Part shown: positions 53,328 to 63,329 of the stretch, piece after piece | Numbering within the stretch: the stretch's first letter is position 1 | Layout of the letters: each line of letters starts with the position of its first letter | Assembly: GCA_019459485.1 (NCBI GenBank) | Contig: JAIBEZ010000058.1 | Location: forward strand, 1-64,000 | Length of the DNA stretch: 64,000 nucleotides | Direction: 5' to 3' | Source of the DNA: Prolixibacteraceae bacterium | GTDB taxonomy: Bacteria; Bacteroidota; Bacteroidia; Bacteroidales; Prolixibacteraceae | The notes under the pieces: model-generated | Seen by the model: only the letters and a program-made list of their open reading frames with translations | Told to the model about the DNA's origin: nothing | Databases searched by the model: none | Program-made: the position numbers and the translations under genes

Positions 53328-54503
53328 TTAATGATACCATGGATGATCTTTTACAAGCACAATTCCTTCGGTATTCAATGAATTTAGTATTCGGCTGGCA
53401 GCAACCAGATTTTTCCGGAGTGACAGATTAAAATCCGGTGCTTTTGGATCGATGCTGTTGATACGAACCATTCCCGATGCATGAATATACCGGCCATCTC
53501 CCATGTGAATTCCAACATGGGTAATTCGTTGAGCGCTGCGGCCAAAAAAGAGCAAATCGCCGGGTTGCAGGTTAGGTATCTCATTAAAATCGGGATGTTC
53601 TCCATATCGGGCCTGCTGCGATGCGTCGCGTGCCAGTATGATTCCCTGAGAGTAGTAGGCTGTTTTTGTCAATCCTGAACAATCAACCGCTTTGCAGGAA
53701 GTTCCACCCCACAAGTAGGGTACTCCAAGCATTTGGCGGCCAACAGAAATAATGGACTGAACATCCGGGCTTCCGGAGGTCCATTCGTTCCACGACAAGC
53801 AATCCTTTTTGCGGACAAAACCGGTACGTCCATCCGGCAGCCTGATTTTCAGATATCCTTTCATTTCGGCCACCACTTCAAATAAGTCACCCAAAACCAA
53901 ATCGGTCACCATACTGCTTTTCCGGTTGGGAGAATCGAAAGCGTTGCCGGTTATATGATTGTAGATTGATCTGTTCGATTTTTTCCAGCGTTCCATTTCT
54001 GCCGGTGTAAAATGTGCCAGTCCGTTTCCTTCCATCCATCCAATATAATAATCCGGACTTTGAACCAGGTACCAGCCGTTGTATTGATCCAGAATTTTTA
54101 CCGGAGTACCCATCAAAGCCTGCGAAACCAATTCAGTAGCATGATCGGGCTCCGAGCGCATATTGGCTGCTGAAAGGGTTACCAATCCCCATGTTTTATC
54201 GCCCAGCGAAGCATCAGGAAAAACCCGTATGGAATCAACAAACTGAATGCCTTTGGATTTCAGCAGTTCTAAAATCTGTTTTTTGCCTTCCGGAAGATTG
54301 GTTTCTCCCTTAATAACAACCGGAGATTTCAATGTATCAACAATAAGATTCAGTAACGCAACCCGCTTATCAGGAACAAGCTGTTTTTGAACTGCCTGAA
54401 TTTCAGATTTTAGCGATTTAAAACTGGGAACCTGGGCATGAACAATTGTTCCGGCGAAAAAAACCAGAAGAAAAAGCAGTATTTTATGGACGATGTTTTT
54501 CAT
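53328..54503 (-). CDS. SH3-domain NlpC/P60 cell-wall peptidase
   Basis: 391 aa from the ATG at 54503, giving a signal peptide (ILLFLLVFFAGTIVHAQ). Residues about 100-260 contain two bacterial SH3 domains (VTLSAANMRSEPDHATELVS with NGWYLVQSPDYYIGWMEG, then LVLGDLFEVVAEMKGYLKIR). The NlpC/P60 domain follows with KAVDCSGLTKTAYYSQG (catalytic Cys) and RITHVGIHMGDGRYIHASG (His). This architecture matches gamma-D-glutamyl-L-diamino-acid endopeptidases of the YkfC type that cut muropeptide stems. It is the last gene of the SusCD region, 76 nt after the phosphoesterase gene. Confidence 0.88.
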   Translation of the reverse strand: MKNIVHKILLFLLVFFAGTIVHAQVPSFKSLKSEIQAVQKQLVPDKRVALLNLIVDTLKSPVVIKGETNLPEGKKQILELLKSKGIQFVDSIRVFPDASLGDKTWGLVTLSAANMRSEPDHATELVSQALMGTPVKILDQYNGWYLVQSPDYYIGWMEGNGLAHFTPAEMERWKKSNRSIYNHITGNAFDSPNRKSSMVTDLVLGDLFEVVAEMKGYLKIRLPDGRTGFVRKKDCLSWNEWTSGSPDVQSIISVGRQMLGVPYLWGGTSCKAVDCSGLTKTAYYSQGIILARDASQQARYGEHPDFNEIPNLQPGDLLFFGRSAQRITHVGIHMGDGRYIHASGMVRINSIDPKAPDFNLSLRKNLVAASRILNSLNTEGIVLVKDHPWYH

Positions 54504-54579
54504 TAAAATTGATGAATTTCTTTTTTTGTGACTGTGAAAACAATCCGGTGCAAAACTACAAACAGTTATTGAATTTAAA

Positions 54580-56421
54580 CTATTTAAATTGAAGGCAAGC
54601 CACTCTCCCATCCAAAATAGTTACCAAAATCCGATTTTCGCCGACCGGCTCAATTGCATTTATTAACGCGTTGGATAGTTTGTATTTCCAGGCAACCCGA
54701 TGGGTTGTTTTGTCAATCGCCACCACTGTTCCGTTGGTGGTTGGCACAAAAATCAGTTTTTCATTTTCGGTGATTGGCGACGGCGCAATTTCGTAACCCA
54801 AATCTGCAGGGCAATCCCAAACCAACGATTGTTCTTTTGCTGAAGTTGAAAACGCCATCACATTTCCTTCAGTCATATTTTTAATATAAACTGATTTTCC
54901 ATCTTTCGAAATGCCAATAGATTCGCGACACGAATATTGGCCCGAATCCCAGATTTCTGCGCCTGTTTTGGCGTCCAATGCGGTCATACGGCGGTCGGGA
55001 GCAACAATAAATACCTTTCCGTTTGCGGCAACCGGCCAAACTGCGGCAGGCGAAAGCATCCGGTTGGCGTACTTTTCTCGCTTCCACAGCAACTTTCCGG
55101 TTTGCTGATCGAGCGCATAAAACTCATTGCCCCAAGAGCCAAAATAAACAGCTCCTTCATAAACAAGCGGTTTCGATTCCACAAAGTTTTTTACCTGATC
55201 GAATTGCCATTTCAACTGACCCGACTTCAAATCAATTGCCCGAAAAATTCCTTCAGAAGAACCAATATAAACAGTTTCCCGATCGATGACAGGCGAAGCA
55301 ACTATTGATCTTTTGGTTGGAAATTTCCACTCCAGTTGTCCGGTTTTCAGGTTTAAACAGTATATGCTTTGGTCGGTTGATGCACAAACAACCAAATTGC
55401 TGTTGATGGCCGGAGTGGAGTATATTTTGCCTGAAGTTGGATAGCGCCAGATTGTTTTTCCTGACTTGTTATTAACAGCCACAATTTCGCCTTTGGCATT
55501 GGCATAAACAGCCATTTTTCCTGAAAAGGCAATTCCAGTTCCGATATCGCTTTTATCCTGAAACTGCCATTTTACCTTGATCTGCGGGTATTTTTCGTTG
55601 ACCGAAAAATCAGGGCGCACCCATTTTGTAGTATCCTGACTAAAATTTTTCAATCTTAACGGGATTTTGCACCATACCGGTTTTGTTTCAACACCGGGCG
55701 TTCGTTCAGCATAAAAAATGGTATCTTTTGTAACGGTAACGATATTGTATCCTCCGATTTCGTTTTTTGCCCGAAGGTTTGAACGTCCCATTACACCGGG
55801 AATCCCTTCAAAATTGAACAGTTTATTATTGTGTCCGTGCCCAAGTAAACTCACCTGAACATTGCGGGTTTTGAGCAGGTCAACCACCTCGTACCAATTT
55901 GAAAGCGATTCGTCGAGTGGATAATGGTTGACAAAAATGATTGGCTGATCCGCTTTTTTCATATTGACCAATGTAGAATCGAGAAATACCATTTGCTCGC
56001 GTGGAACCAGTCCGGGAGCCATGCGCATATTCGGGCCGCTGGCTGTTCCGATGAATAGAAAACCGTTCTTTTCGAACGAGAAACCTTCGGCACCAAAAAT
56101 CCTGACAAAATCGTTGTTCCCACTTTCCGACCATTTCGAATCGTGATTGCCGGGAGTGACATAACACGGTTTGGTAAGCTTGCTGAGAATGGATTTGGCT
56201 TCGAGGAGTTCTTCTTCGGAGCCAAATTCAGTAACATCGCCTGAAAGAATCATAAAATCGACATCGGTAAGTTGGTTGATATCTTCAACTGTCCGCAAAA
56301 GATCTTCGGCTCCGGTACTTCCGCCAACATGCGTATCGGTTACATGTGCAAAACGAAAGGTCTGTGCCTGCGCCTGAATTATCAGGAAAAAGAACAGGTA
56401 AATAAAAAGTAGCTGTTTCAT
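54580..56421 (-). CDS. Metallophosphoesterase with PQQ-like beta-propeller
   Basis: 613 aa with a signal peptide (FFFLIIQAQAQ). The N-terminal calcineurin-like domain has the metal-binding motifs AHVTDTHVGG, ILSGDVTEFG, TPGNHDSKW, FVNHYPLD and LLGHGHNNK. From about residue 280 a PQQ-like propeller follows with repeated ANAKGEIVAVNNKSGKTIWR, CLNLKTGQLEWKFPTK, ALDQQTGKLLWKREK and ALDAKTGAEIWDSG. Exported; substrate unknown. It lies between susD and the NlpC/P60 gene on the same strand, but a double terminator separates it from susD. Confidence 0.88.
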   Translation of the reverse strand: MKQLLFIYLFFFLIIQAQAQTFRFAHVTDTHVGGSTGAEDLLRTVEDINQLTDVDFMILSGDVTEFGSEEELLEAKSILSKLTKPCYVTPGNHDSKWSESGNNDFVRIFGAEGFSFEKNGFLFIGTASGPNMRMAPGLVPREQMVFLDSTLVNMKKADQPIIFVNHYPLDESLSNWYEVVDLLKTRNVQVSLLGHGHNNKLFNFEGIPGVMGRSNLRAKNEIGGYNIVTVTKDTIFYAERTPGVETKPVWCKIPLRLKNFSQDTTKWVRPDFSVNEKYPQIKVKWQFQDKSDIGTGIAFSGKMAVYANAKGEIVAVNNKSGKTIWRYPTSGKIYSTPAINSNLVVCASTDQSIYCLNLKTGQLEWKFPTKRSIVASPVIDRETVYIGSSEGIFRAIDLKSGQLKWQFDQVKNFVESKPLVYEGAVYFGSWGNEFYALDQQTGKLLWKREKYANRMLSPAAVWPVAANGKVFIVAPDRRMTALDAKTGAEIWDSGQYSCRESIGISKDGKSVYIKNMTEGNVMAFSTSAKEQSLVWDCPADLGYEIAPSPITENEKLIFVPTTNGTVVAIDKTTHRVAWKYKLSNALINAIEPVGENRILVTILDGRVACLQFK

Positions 56422-56449
56422 AATTGTTTCAATAACAGATTAAAAAAAA

Positions 56450-56484
56450 AATTCATCGGATTGCTGAATGCCCCCCGATGAATT
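56450..56484 (-). terminator. First hairpin after the phosphoesterase promoter side (downstream of susD)
   Basis: AATTCATCGG (56450-56459) with CCGATGAATT (56475-56484), preceded on this strand's 3' side by an A9 run (T-run in minus RNA). Confidence 0.65.
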
Positions 56485-56490
56485 TTAAAT

Positions 56491-56523
56491 ACTCAGCGGA
56501 TGACCTTAATTCATCCGCTGAGT
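56491..56523 (-). terminator. Second, perfect hairpin downstream of susD
   Basis: Perfect 13-bp arms ACTCAGCGGATGA (56491-56503) and TCATCCGCTGAGT (56511-56523). Together with the hairpin at 56450-56484 it forms a tandem pair after susD, likely ending or attenuating the susCD transcript. Confidence 0.7.
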
Positions 56524-56542
56524 TAAAAACCATTTAAGTTTA

Positions 56543-58369
56543 CTACCAGCCCGGAGTTTGAGTTAACGTATAACCTTTATCCTTGTAATCGTTAATCTGA
56601 GTATTTCCTACCGGAGCCAAATAGACCCTTTCAGTAAATGCATCTCTGTTGGAAATATTTTCAGGAATATAATAACCGACCATATCGGCCGCATTGGTAC
56701 CAGTATAAGTCACAATGGTACCATCTTCCTTTTTAACTTTAAGCTTACTTACTTTTGCAGCAACCAACCATTCAGGATATTCCGTCTGGAAATTGACCCA
56801 TAAACCAAGCATGTTATCAGGATCGGTATTCTTCATATAATCGATCTTTTTCCAACGTTTAATATCCATTAAACGAGTATGCTCAAACACAAACTCCATG
56901 CGGCGTTCACGGCGAATTTCCCATATCAGGGCAGGTACATCTGCGTCGCGATCGGGATCATCAGGAAGGCTTGCCAAAGTTAAAGGAGCTGTCTTCTTAA
57001 TACCTTTTGCTATCGCTGTTGCATCTAAAGGACGATTGCGAATTGCATTGATAGAAGCGTCAATATCTCCCTGAGAAACAGCAGTTCCGCCCATTGTTGC
57101 CAATTCAGCTTTTGCTTCCACCCAGTTCAACATAACTTCGGCCAAACGCATTACGGGAGCATCGTTGGTGTTTGTATTTGAACCGTACATTGATTGGTAT
57201 GGCCCCGGATATTGTTTCACACCTTCACGATCGATGAATTTATCTGCATAAAGCAAAGTACTCGACTCTTTCTTGGGAGCATCCCAGAAAGTAGCTTCAA
57301 AACGTGAATCGCGGGTTGCAACCATGTTTTTGATGTCCAGTTTATCTGCATTTTCAAGGGTCGACAACTTATACGGTTTTCCATCGGTAGTTACAAATGC
57401 CTTGGCCAATTTTAAGTTTGGCGCCGGAGTTTGACTTTCAGTAAGATTTGAATAGGAAGCAATATGGTGTGTTGTAGTCAATGCAGCATCATAATGCCTG
57501 TACAAAAGAACTTCTTTGTTACCTGCCAAATCCTGTGATCCAAACAAAGACCGGAAATCGCTTGTGAATGAATATTTGTTTGAAGCTTTAACAATATCTC
57601 CGGCTTTTACAGCCAATTCCAGATATTTTTTGGCTTTTTCAGGATTGTTCATGTGATATTTCTGCCAGGTACCTTCGAACAACATAAAGCGTGAAATAAA
57701 ACCTGCTGCAATATTTTTGTTAAGATATTGAGCACTTCCGTCCAGGGCACGCATATTATCCAGTGCATATACAAAGTCATCATAAACCTTGTCCATAACA
57801 ACCGTTCTGCTGTCCCTGTCTTTGAACAAAAGATCAAGTTCTGTTTCTAAAATAACCCGATCGTAATATGGAACATCGCCAAATACACTCACCAAACGAC
57901 TGTATTCAAAGCCTCTGAAAAAACGGGCAACTGCACTCCAATGCTTATAAACGTCTGCAGTAACCTGTTTATCTTTCATTGCTTCTATTCGCTCAATGAA
58001 TAAATTGGATTTCCGCACCCATGCAAAATTCCAGGTTGGACCTGCATAGGTAGTCAACCATGCTGCGGCTTCGCTGGTAGATGATCTGGACTCAGGAGCC
58101 TGGGTTTCAAATCCACCTTGTTTTCCGGTAGATGCAAAATCGTCGGCGAAATTATAGCCGCGGAGAGGAGTATAATCAGTTGTAAAAGATGAATTATATC
58201 CATTAAAGTAGTTTGCATAAAAACCATTCGCAAATAAGCGAAGGCTATTTTCTGATGTCCAGTAGGTATCGTCGTTCATAGTTGTTAGCGATGGTCTGTC
58301 CAAATAATCGTCACAACTACTAAAAACAAGCGTAACTACAGAAATTAATATTAAAATGTATTTTTTCAT
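56543..58369 (-). CDS. SusD/RagB-family substrate-binding lipoprotein
   Basis: 608 aa with a lipoprotein signal ending VFSSCDDYLDRPS, the typical SusD mature start. The N-terminal SusD-like TPR region (TTMNDDTYWTSENSLRLFAN, AVARFFRGFEYSRLVSVFGDV) and the C-terminal RagB/SusD domain (MLNWVEAKAELATMGG, INAIRNRPLD, LIWEIRRERRMEFVFEHTRL) are clear. It sits on the outer-membrane surface as a lid of the SusC transporter, whose gene ends 12 nt upstream. The ligand cannot be read from sequence; neighbours point to cell-wall fragments. Confidence 0.93.
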   Translation of the reverse strand: MKKYILILISVVTLVFSSCDDYLDRPSLTTMNDDTYWTSENSLRLFANGFYANYFNGYNSSFTTDYTPLRGYNFADDFASTGKQGGFETQAPESRSSTSEAAAWLTTYAGPTWNFAWVRKSNLFIERIEAMKDKQVTADVYKHWSAVARFFRGFEYSRLVSVFGDVPYYDRVILETELDLLFKDRDSRTVVMDKVYDDFVYALDNMRALDGSAQYLNKNIAAGFISRFMLFEGTWQKYHMNNPEKAKKYLELAVKAGDIVKASNKYSFTSDFRSLFGSQDLAGNKEVLLYRHYDAALTTTHHIASYSNLTESQTPAPNLKLAKAFVTTDGKPYKLSTLENADKLDIKNMVATRDSRFEATFWDAPKKESSTLLYADKFIDREGVKQYPGPYQSMYGSNTNTNDAPVMRLAEVMLNWVEAKAELATMGGTAVSQGDIDASINAIRNRPLDATAIAKGIKKTAPLTLASLPDDPDRDADVPALIWEIRRERRMEFVFEHTRLMDIKRWKKIDYMKNTDPDNMLGLWVNFQTEYPEWLVAAKVSKLKVKKEDGTIVTYTGTNAADMVGYYIPENISNRDAFTERVYLAPVGNTQINDYKDKGYTLTQTPGW

Positions 58370-58381
58370 AATTCTTATATT

Positions 58382-61300
58382 TTAGAAGTTCAACTGAAGA
58401 CCAACTGACGCACTCTTGAAGGCTGGAACACCCATTCCGGTACGGCCTAAATTGTAGTTAGTGGCATTCCACATTGAATAGCCACTAATTACTTCAGGAT
58501 CAATAGGAAGAGTTCCAAGATGGTCAAATGTAAAGAAATTTTCCAAAGCTGCATAAATACGGAATTTACTAAGATGCATTTTGCTTAGCGTCGCTGATGG
58601 TAAACTGTAGCCCACGGTAATGTTCTTGATTCGCAGATAGGCCATGTTAAGCAAATATCTGGATTGTACCTGCATGTTCAAAGTTGTACTGCTTCCTGCC
58701 ATATTGTATGGAGCCGGATAGAATGCGTCAGTTCTGTCTTCTTTCCAGAAATCGCCTGCAAATGCTTGTGGTATTGCTCCATCAGCTGAGTTGTAACCGG
58801 GAATTGCAAGGAAACCATCTCCCCAAACGTCGCGCTTACCTACACCCTGAATAAAAACAGATGCATCAAATCCTTTGTAATCAATACCTGTACGGAAACT
58901 GTATTCGTAACGCGGAGTTGAGTTGCCTATAATTTTTAAATCGCCATAGTCGGCTTTACCTTCCGCATTTTGAACCAATCTGTTACCAGGATTAATAACA
59001 CCATCACCGTTCAGGTCTTTAAACTTAACGTCGCCAGGGCCAAAAACGAAGTTTCCTGCCTGAAGCCTTCCCTGTGTAGCCACAGTAGCATCAACTAACT
59101 TGTTTACGTTATATCCGTCTGAAGATTTTACAACAATTAATTTGCCTGCACCGTCATATTCAAAATCACTTTTTTGATACAATCTGTCAGTTTCATACCC
59201 CCAGATTTCACCATAATTTTTCCCAACATACCACGAGTCGATGCTATTTGTTGTGCCGTATTTGGTGATTGTAGTTTTTGAATCGGCAAAAGTTGCAACA
59301 AAATTAATCCCTATGCCATTTTTAAAGCGGTGCGCATAGTCCAATTGCAATTCAATACCATTTGTTTTTAGTGAACCGTAGTTACTTTGCGGAGCACCTG
59401 TACCGAATGTTGTGGGAATACCTTCAAGGGGAACAATCATATTTTCCGTATCACGTTGGTACCAGTCAAACGCAATTCCAAATTCATTATTAAAAAGACG
59501 GGCATCAGCACCTAAGTCAAGAGTAGTAATATCCTGCCAGGTAACCGATTCAGAAACGGCGCCCGGAGTACTAAATTGATAAGGTCTGACATTTGAAATT
59601 AACCAGTTATTAAACGAACCGTTCATGGTTGGTACATATAGAGAACCGGGAACTGTTTGATCACCGATGGTTCCCCATGATGCGCGAAGTTTTAAAGCGT
59701 CAAGCTGAGTACTTGCCCAATCCATCCAGTTTTCTTCATTGACACGCCACCCTGCAGAGAATGATGGGAAATACCGCCACTTCAGTTCATTCGGAAATTT
59801 TGAAGTTCCATCATATCTTAGATTTCCTTCCAATAAATACTTTTCTTTATAGCTGTAGTTTACACGGCCAAAGAAACCGACCTGAGATTCCCAATATTCA
59901 CCACCATTGGCAGTTTGAGTTCCATAAGCCAAATCGAGCTGAGGATTATTATAATCAATTAATTGTGTAACCTGCGAAGAATTATATGAATTTTCGAGGC
60001 TAACACTATTCATGCCGACCATAAATTTGAAAATGTGATCATCCATAGTCAGGTCATAGGTCGAATTAAGGTTGATAGTATTTCTTTGTTCATTTCCGGC
60101 TATACGATATGCATGATCCGGATTGCCACCAATTGGGGTGTAAGTATTATTTGCCAGTTGAAAAGCAGGCATCGCTCCGGTAGTAGTTGAAGGAACTACT
60201 TCACCAGCATTGTTTACATAAATACGTGCTCCGGCAGCGTCCAGTTTTGGAATGGCTGACGCCCATGAATCGCGGGCAGTGAATCGAGTACCCGGTCTTT
60301 TATTAATGTACTCCTGATTGGCATGTGTATAATCAAAATTAATTTGCCAATCTTTGGTTGGAGTGATTGTTAAACCACCGTTCAAACTTGTATAATTGGT
60401 TTCCTGAGATGCAGTATTTGCAGCTGCCATTTCAAATGCCGGACTTCTGACCGGATCCCCATCTTCAGTTGTCATCGGATAGGTAGGTCCCCAACGATAT
60501 ATGTACAACCATGGATCTGCTGTTGTTGAGTTTGTAGCGTAGGCATATCGCTTAACACGCTTTGAATACAAAGCTCCTGCAGTAACTCTTAACCAACTGT
60601 TTACATCTGTTCCAAGTCGGACAGATCCGTTATAACGTTTAAAATCATCAGTTTTAGCGGGCGCAATAATACCAGTCTGATCTAAAAATCCATAACTGAC
60701 ATTGTAATCAGTTTTGCCACTCTTACCATTTAAAGACAAGTTGTGTGTCTGGGTAGGGGTCCATTCCTTTATCATATAGTCATAAGGATCATAAGTTCTT
60801 AAACCAATCTTGCGATTGTCAGCATCAACATACCAATCACGTCCATAAACCATTGGATCATCTGGTTTTACTACTCCACCCCATGTTTCCTGCCATACTT
60901 TGGCTTTTTCGTAACCTTCGCGGGTGACATGCCAGAATGCTCCGGCAGATACACCTTTAATGCGCTCAAAAGCACTAAGTGTGTATTCCATGGCATCAAC
61001 TCCTCCCATCTCCATTTTCTTAGAGATGTTTTGGAAAGAAAGGTTTCCTGAATAAGATACATTTACGCTTTCTGTTTTAGCGCCTTTTTTTGTAGTAATC
61101 AAAACAACCCCAAAGGCGGCTTTTGCTCCGTAGATCGATGCAGAAGCTGCATCCTTCAATATTGAAATTGACTCAATATCATCAGGGTTGATCATTAGAA
61201 TTGAAGGAATTTCAACGTTATCCATCAGAATCAATGGAGATGAACCTCCTTGAAGTGAACCCAACTGACCACGAATTTTCAGAATCGGGTCAGAACCAAT

Positions 61301-61768
61301 TTCACCACTTGGAATAACAACGCTCAGACCGGGAGTTACGCCCTGAAGGCCACGGCCAACGTCGGCAATAGGTCTGGCTTCCAGAACTTTGGTATCGACA
61401 GAAGCGACAGCGCCAGTTAGGTTGGCTTTCTTTTGCTGACCGTAACCTACAATCACCACTTCGTCAACTTGTTCAACTGAAGATTCAAGACTGGCATTGA
61501 TGGCGGAAGAATTTCCAACTTTCACTTCCAGTGTCGTCATTCCAATGTAGCTGATTACCAATGTTGCGCCTTCGTTCACCGAAAGCTCATAGCGGCCATC
61601 AGCATTGGTAATTGTCCCATTCGTGGTTCCTTTTTCTACAACAGAAACACCCGGAATTGACTCATTGGTCGATTTATCCCGAACGACCCCGGATAACGAC
61701 CGCTTTTGTGCCATTGTCAACTGGACAATCATACACAAAATGAAGATTAATGCTACCGTTTTTTTCAT
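58382..61768 (-). CDS. SusC/RagA-family TonB-dependent outer-membrane transporter
   Basis: 1128 aa with a signal peptide (ALIFILCMIVQLTMAQ). Order: carboxypeptidase-regulatory-like beta domain (LSGVVRDKSTNESIPGVSVV to about 105), the SusC plug motif VDEVVIVGYGQQKKANLTG, plug domain with ILKDAASASIYGAKAAFGVV, then a 22-strand barrel with SusC hallmarks GTSKFPNELKWRYFPSFSAG, LKLRASWGTIGDQTVPG and the aromatic C-terminus SVGLQLNF. No extra N-terminal signalling domain. It imports the ligand captured by the SusD partner, powered by TonB. Confidence 0.95.
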   Translation of the reverse strand: MKKTVALIFILCMIVQLTMAQKRSLSGVVRDKSTNESIPGVSVVEKGTTNGTITNADGRYELSVNEGATLVISYIGMTTLEVKVGNSSAINASLESSVEQVDEVVIVGYGQQKKANLTGAVASVDTKVLEARPIADVGRGLQGVTPGLSVVIPSGEIGSDPILKIRGQLGSLQGGSSPLILMDNVEIPSILMINPDDIESISILKDAASASIYGAKAAFGVVLITTKKGAKTESVNVSYSGNLSFQNISKKMEMGGVDAMEYTLSAFERIKGVSAGAFWHVTREGYEKAKVWQETWGGVVKPDDPMVYGRDWYVDADNRKIGLRTYDPYDYMIKEWTPTQTHNLSLNGKSGKTDYNVSYGFLDQTGIIAPAKTDDFKRYNGSVRLGTDVNSWLRVTAGALYSKRVKRYAYATNSTTADPWLYIYRWGPTYPMTTEDGDPVRSPAFEMAAANTASQETNYTSLNGGLTITPTKDWQINFDYTHANQEYINKRPGTRFTARDSWASAIPKLDAAGARIYVNNAGEVVPSTTTGAMPAFQLANNTYTPIGGNPDHAYRIAGNEQRNTINLNSTYDLTMDDHIFKFMVGMNSVSLENSYNSSQVTQLIDYNNPQLDLAYGTQTANGGEYWESQVGFFGRVNYSYKEKYLLEGNLRYDGTSKFPNELKWRYFPSFSAGWRVNEENWMDWASTQLDALKLRASWGTIGDQTVPGSLYVPTMNGSFNNWLISNVRPYQFSTPGAVSESVTWQDITTLDLGADARLFNNEFGIAFDWYQRDTENMIVPLEGIPTTFGTGAPQSNYGSLKTNGIELQLDYAHRFKNGIGINFVATFADSKTTITKYGTTNSIDSWYVGKNYGEIWGYETDRLYQKSDFEYDGAGKLIVVKSSDGYNVNKLVDATVATQGRLQAGNFVFGPGDVKFKDLNGDGVINPGNRLVQNAEGKADYGDLKIIGNSTPRYEYSFRTGIDYKGFDASVFIQGVGKRDVWGDGFLAIPGYNSADGAIPQAFAGDFWKEDRTDAFYPAPYNMAGSSTTLNMQVQSRYLLNMAYLRIKNITVGYSLPSATLSKMHLSKFRIYAALENFFTFDHLGTLPIDPEVISGYSMWNATNYNLGRTGMGVPAFKSASVGLQLNF

Positions 61769-62105
61769 AATAAAATGATTAAAATTACATTTTGAAATAG
61801 ATGATAAGTATTGATGAATTAATGTAAAATCAGCTAAAATTAGTTGTCATACAAATAGAAAATAAATATTGCGGTATTGATCGCATCGGCAGCACAGATC
61901 AGAAAAGGATCAATTGATTAGCAATAAATGATGGGACTAAAAATAAAACTTATTTTTTAAAAAATCGGTGCTTTTGTAACATGTAATACCAATTTATTTA
62001 TTAAATAATTTTATCATTTTTTAACAATTGGATATCAACGCGTTACAAATCCAAAATAATGGTATTATTTTCTATAACATATCCGGGAGCTCTAATCCGG
62101 AATCT
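61769..62105. other. Intergenic region between namZ and susC
   Basis: 337 nt, very AT-rich. It contains a palindrome AAAATAAT-GGT-ATTATTTT (62053-62071) that could be an operator or weak terminator. No perfect -7 box is seen on the susC strand, nor any regulator gene. Confidence 0.45.
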
Positions 62106-63329
62106 TTACTGGTATAATAAGTAGGTAGTACGAAGCTTTTTGAAATCGGATAAGCCGGGTTCCCATGATTCGCGAATCTCTTTTTCAGATTTTCCGGCAA
62201 TGATCTGTTCTTTCAACTGGGTTGTTCCTGCCAGTTTGTCGAAGTTTCCCATCTGATTGCTTTGCTTAAAATCGAAGAATTTTTCTTTGTGTGGATAGGC
62301 TTTATACATATCTATCAGCCATTTGAGGTTAATTTGCCCGGTTTTAAGAAATTCGCCGTTATCGTACATACGCAAATCAAGTCCGTAGCAGACTTTGTCC
62401 TGATGAAGCGGAGTTTCGCTCATTCCTTTAATGCTGACGGGCGTAAACGAGAATTCGTATTTACCTTTCAAATCGGGATTTCCCAACACTGTAAAAGGAA
62501 AATGAGTGCCCCTGCCCTGACTAATAATTGTTCCTTCAAACAAGCAAAGTGATGGATATAAAAGTATGGATTGCTGAGTATTTAGATTGGGAGATGGGGC
62601 AACCGGCAGTGTATATTGCATGTTGTGGGAATAATTCTCAACTTGTATGACAATAATTTTGCATTGCGTTTTGTTTGCCAGCCAACCTTCGCCATTGTAC
62701 ATGCGGGCAAGTTCGCCAACGGTCATTCCATGGGTAATTGGTATGGGAAACATTCCGATTCCCGATTTCAGTTTCATATCCAGAATTGGGCCATCAACAC
62801 TAAAGCCGGTGGGGTTTGGGCGATCAAGAATTATAAGCTCTTTGCTATTTTCGGCACAGGCTTCCATCACCCTTGCCAGCAAATTAATGTAGGTATAAAA
62901 ACGGGCTCCAACATCCTGAATATCAAAAATAACCAGATCAACATTGGCCAAATCTTCTTTCGAAGGTTTGCTTTTTTTGCCGTAAAGCGAAATTTCGGGA
63001 ATACCTGTTTTTGCATCAATACTATCGGAAACGACAGCACCGGCGCTGGCAGTTCCGCGAAAACCATGCTCCGGACCAAAAATTTTGACAATATTTACTC
63101 CCAGTGATTTCAAACTATCAACAAGTGAAGTCCGCCCAATCACTGAAGTTTGATTTGCTACGATTGCAACCCGCTTATCTTTCAGGAGTGAAACGTATTT
63201 TTCGGTTTGCTCGGCTCCGGTTTTTATTGATTGACTTTCAGCATTTGACTGCTTTTCAGGAGTATTTCCGCATGAAATGAAAACTGCAAATACAAATGTT
63301 AAAACCAATATTGAGTGAATTGTTTTCAT
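62106..63329 (-). CDS. namZ: Exo-beta-N-acetylmuramidase NamZ (DUF1343) lipoprotein
   Basis: 407 aa with a lipoprotein signal (TFVFAVFISCGNTPEKQ). DUF1343 segments: LKDKRVAIVANQTSVIGRTS, VKIFGPEHGFRGTASAGAVV, DLVIFDIQDVGARFYTYINL, LDRPNPTGFSVDGPILD, PITHGMTVGELARMYNGEGW and LYPSLCLFEGTIISQGRGTH. The family releases MurNAc from the non-reducing ends of peptidoglycan chains. Length matches the family. It is the first gene of the minus-strand set that includes SusC, SusD and an NlpC/P60 peptidase, which fits peptidoglycan fragment use. Confidence 0.9.
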   Translation of the reverse strand: MKTIHSILVLTFVFAVFISCGNTPEKQSNAESQSIKTGAEQTEKYVSLLKDKRVAIVANQTSVIGRTSLVDSLKSLGVNIVKIFGPEHGFRGTASAGAVVSDSIDAKTGIPEISLYGKKSKPSKEDLANVDLVIFDIQDVGARFYTYINLLARVMEACAENSKELIILDRPNPTGFSVDGPILDMKLKSGIGMFPIPITHGMTVGELARMYNGEGWLANKTQCKIIVIQVENYSHNMQYTLPVAPSPNLNTQQSILLYPSLCLFEGTIISQGRGTHFPFTVLGNPDLKGKYEFSFTPVSIKGMSETPLHQDKVCYGLDLRMYDNGEFLKTGQINLKWLIDMYKAYPHKEKFFDFKQSNQMGNFDKLAGTTQLKEQIIAGKSEKEIRESWEPGLSDFKKLRTTYLLYQ

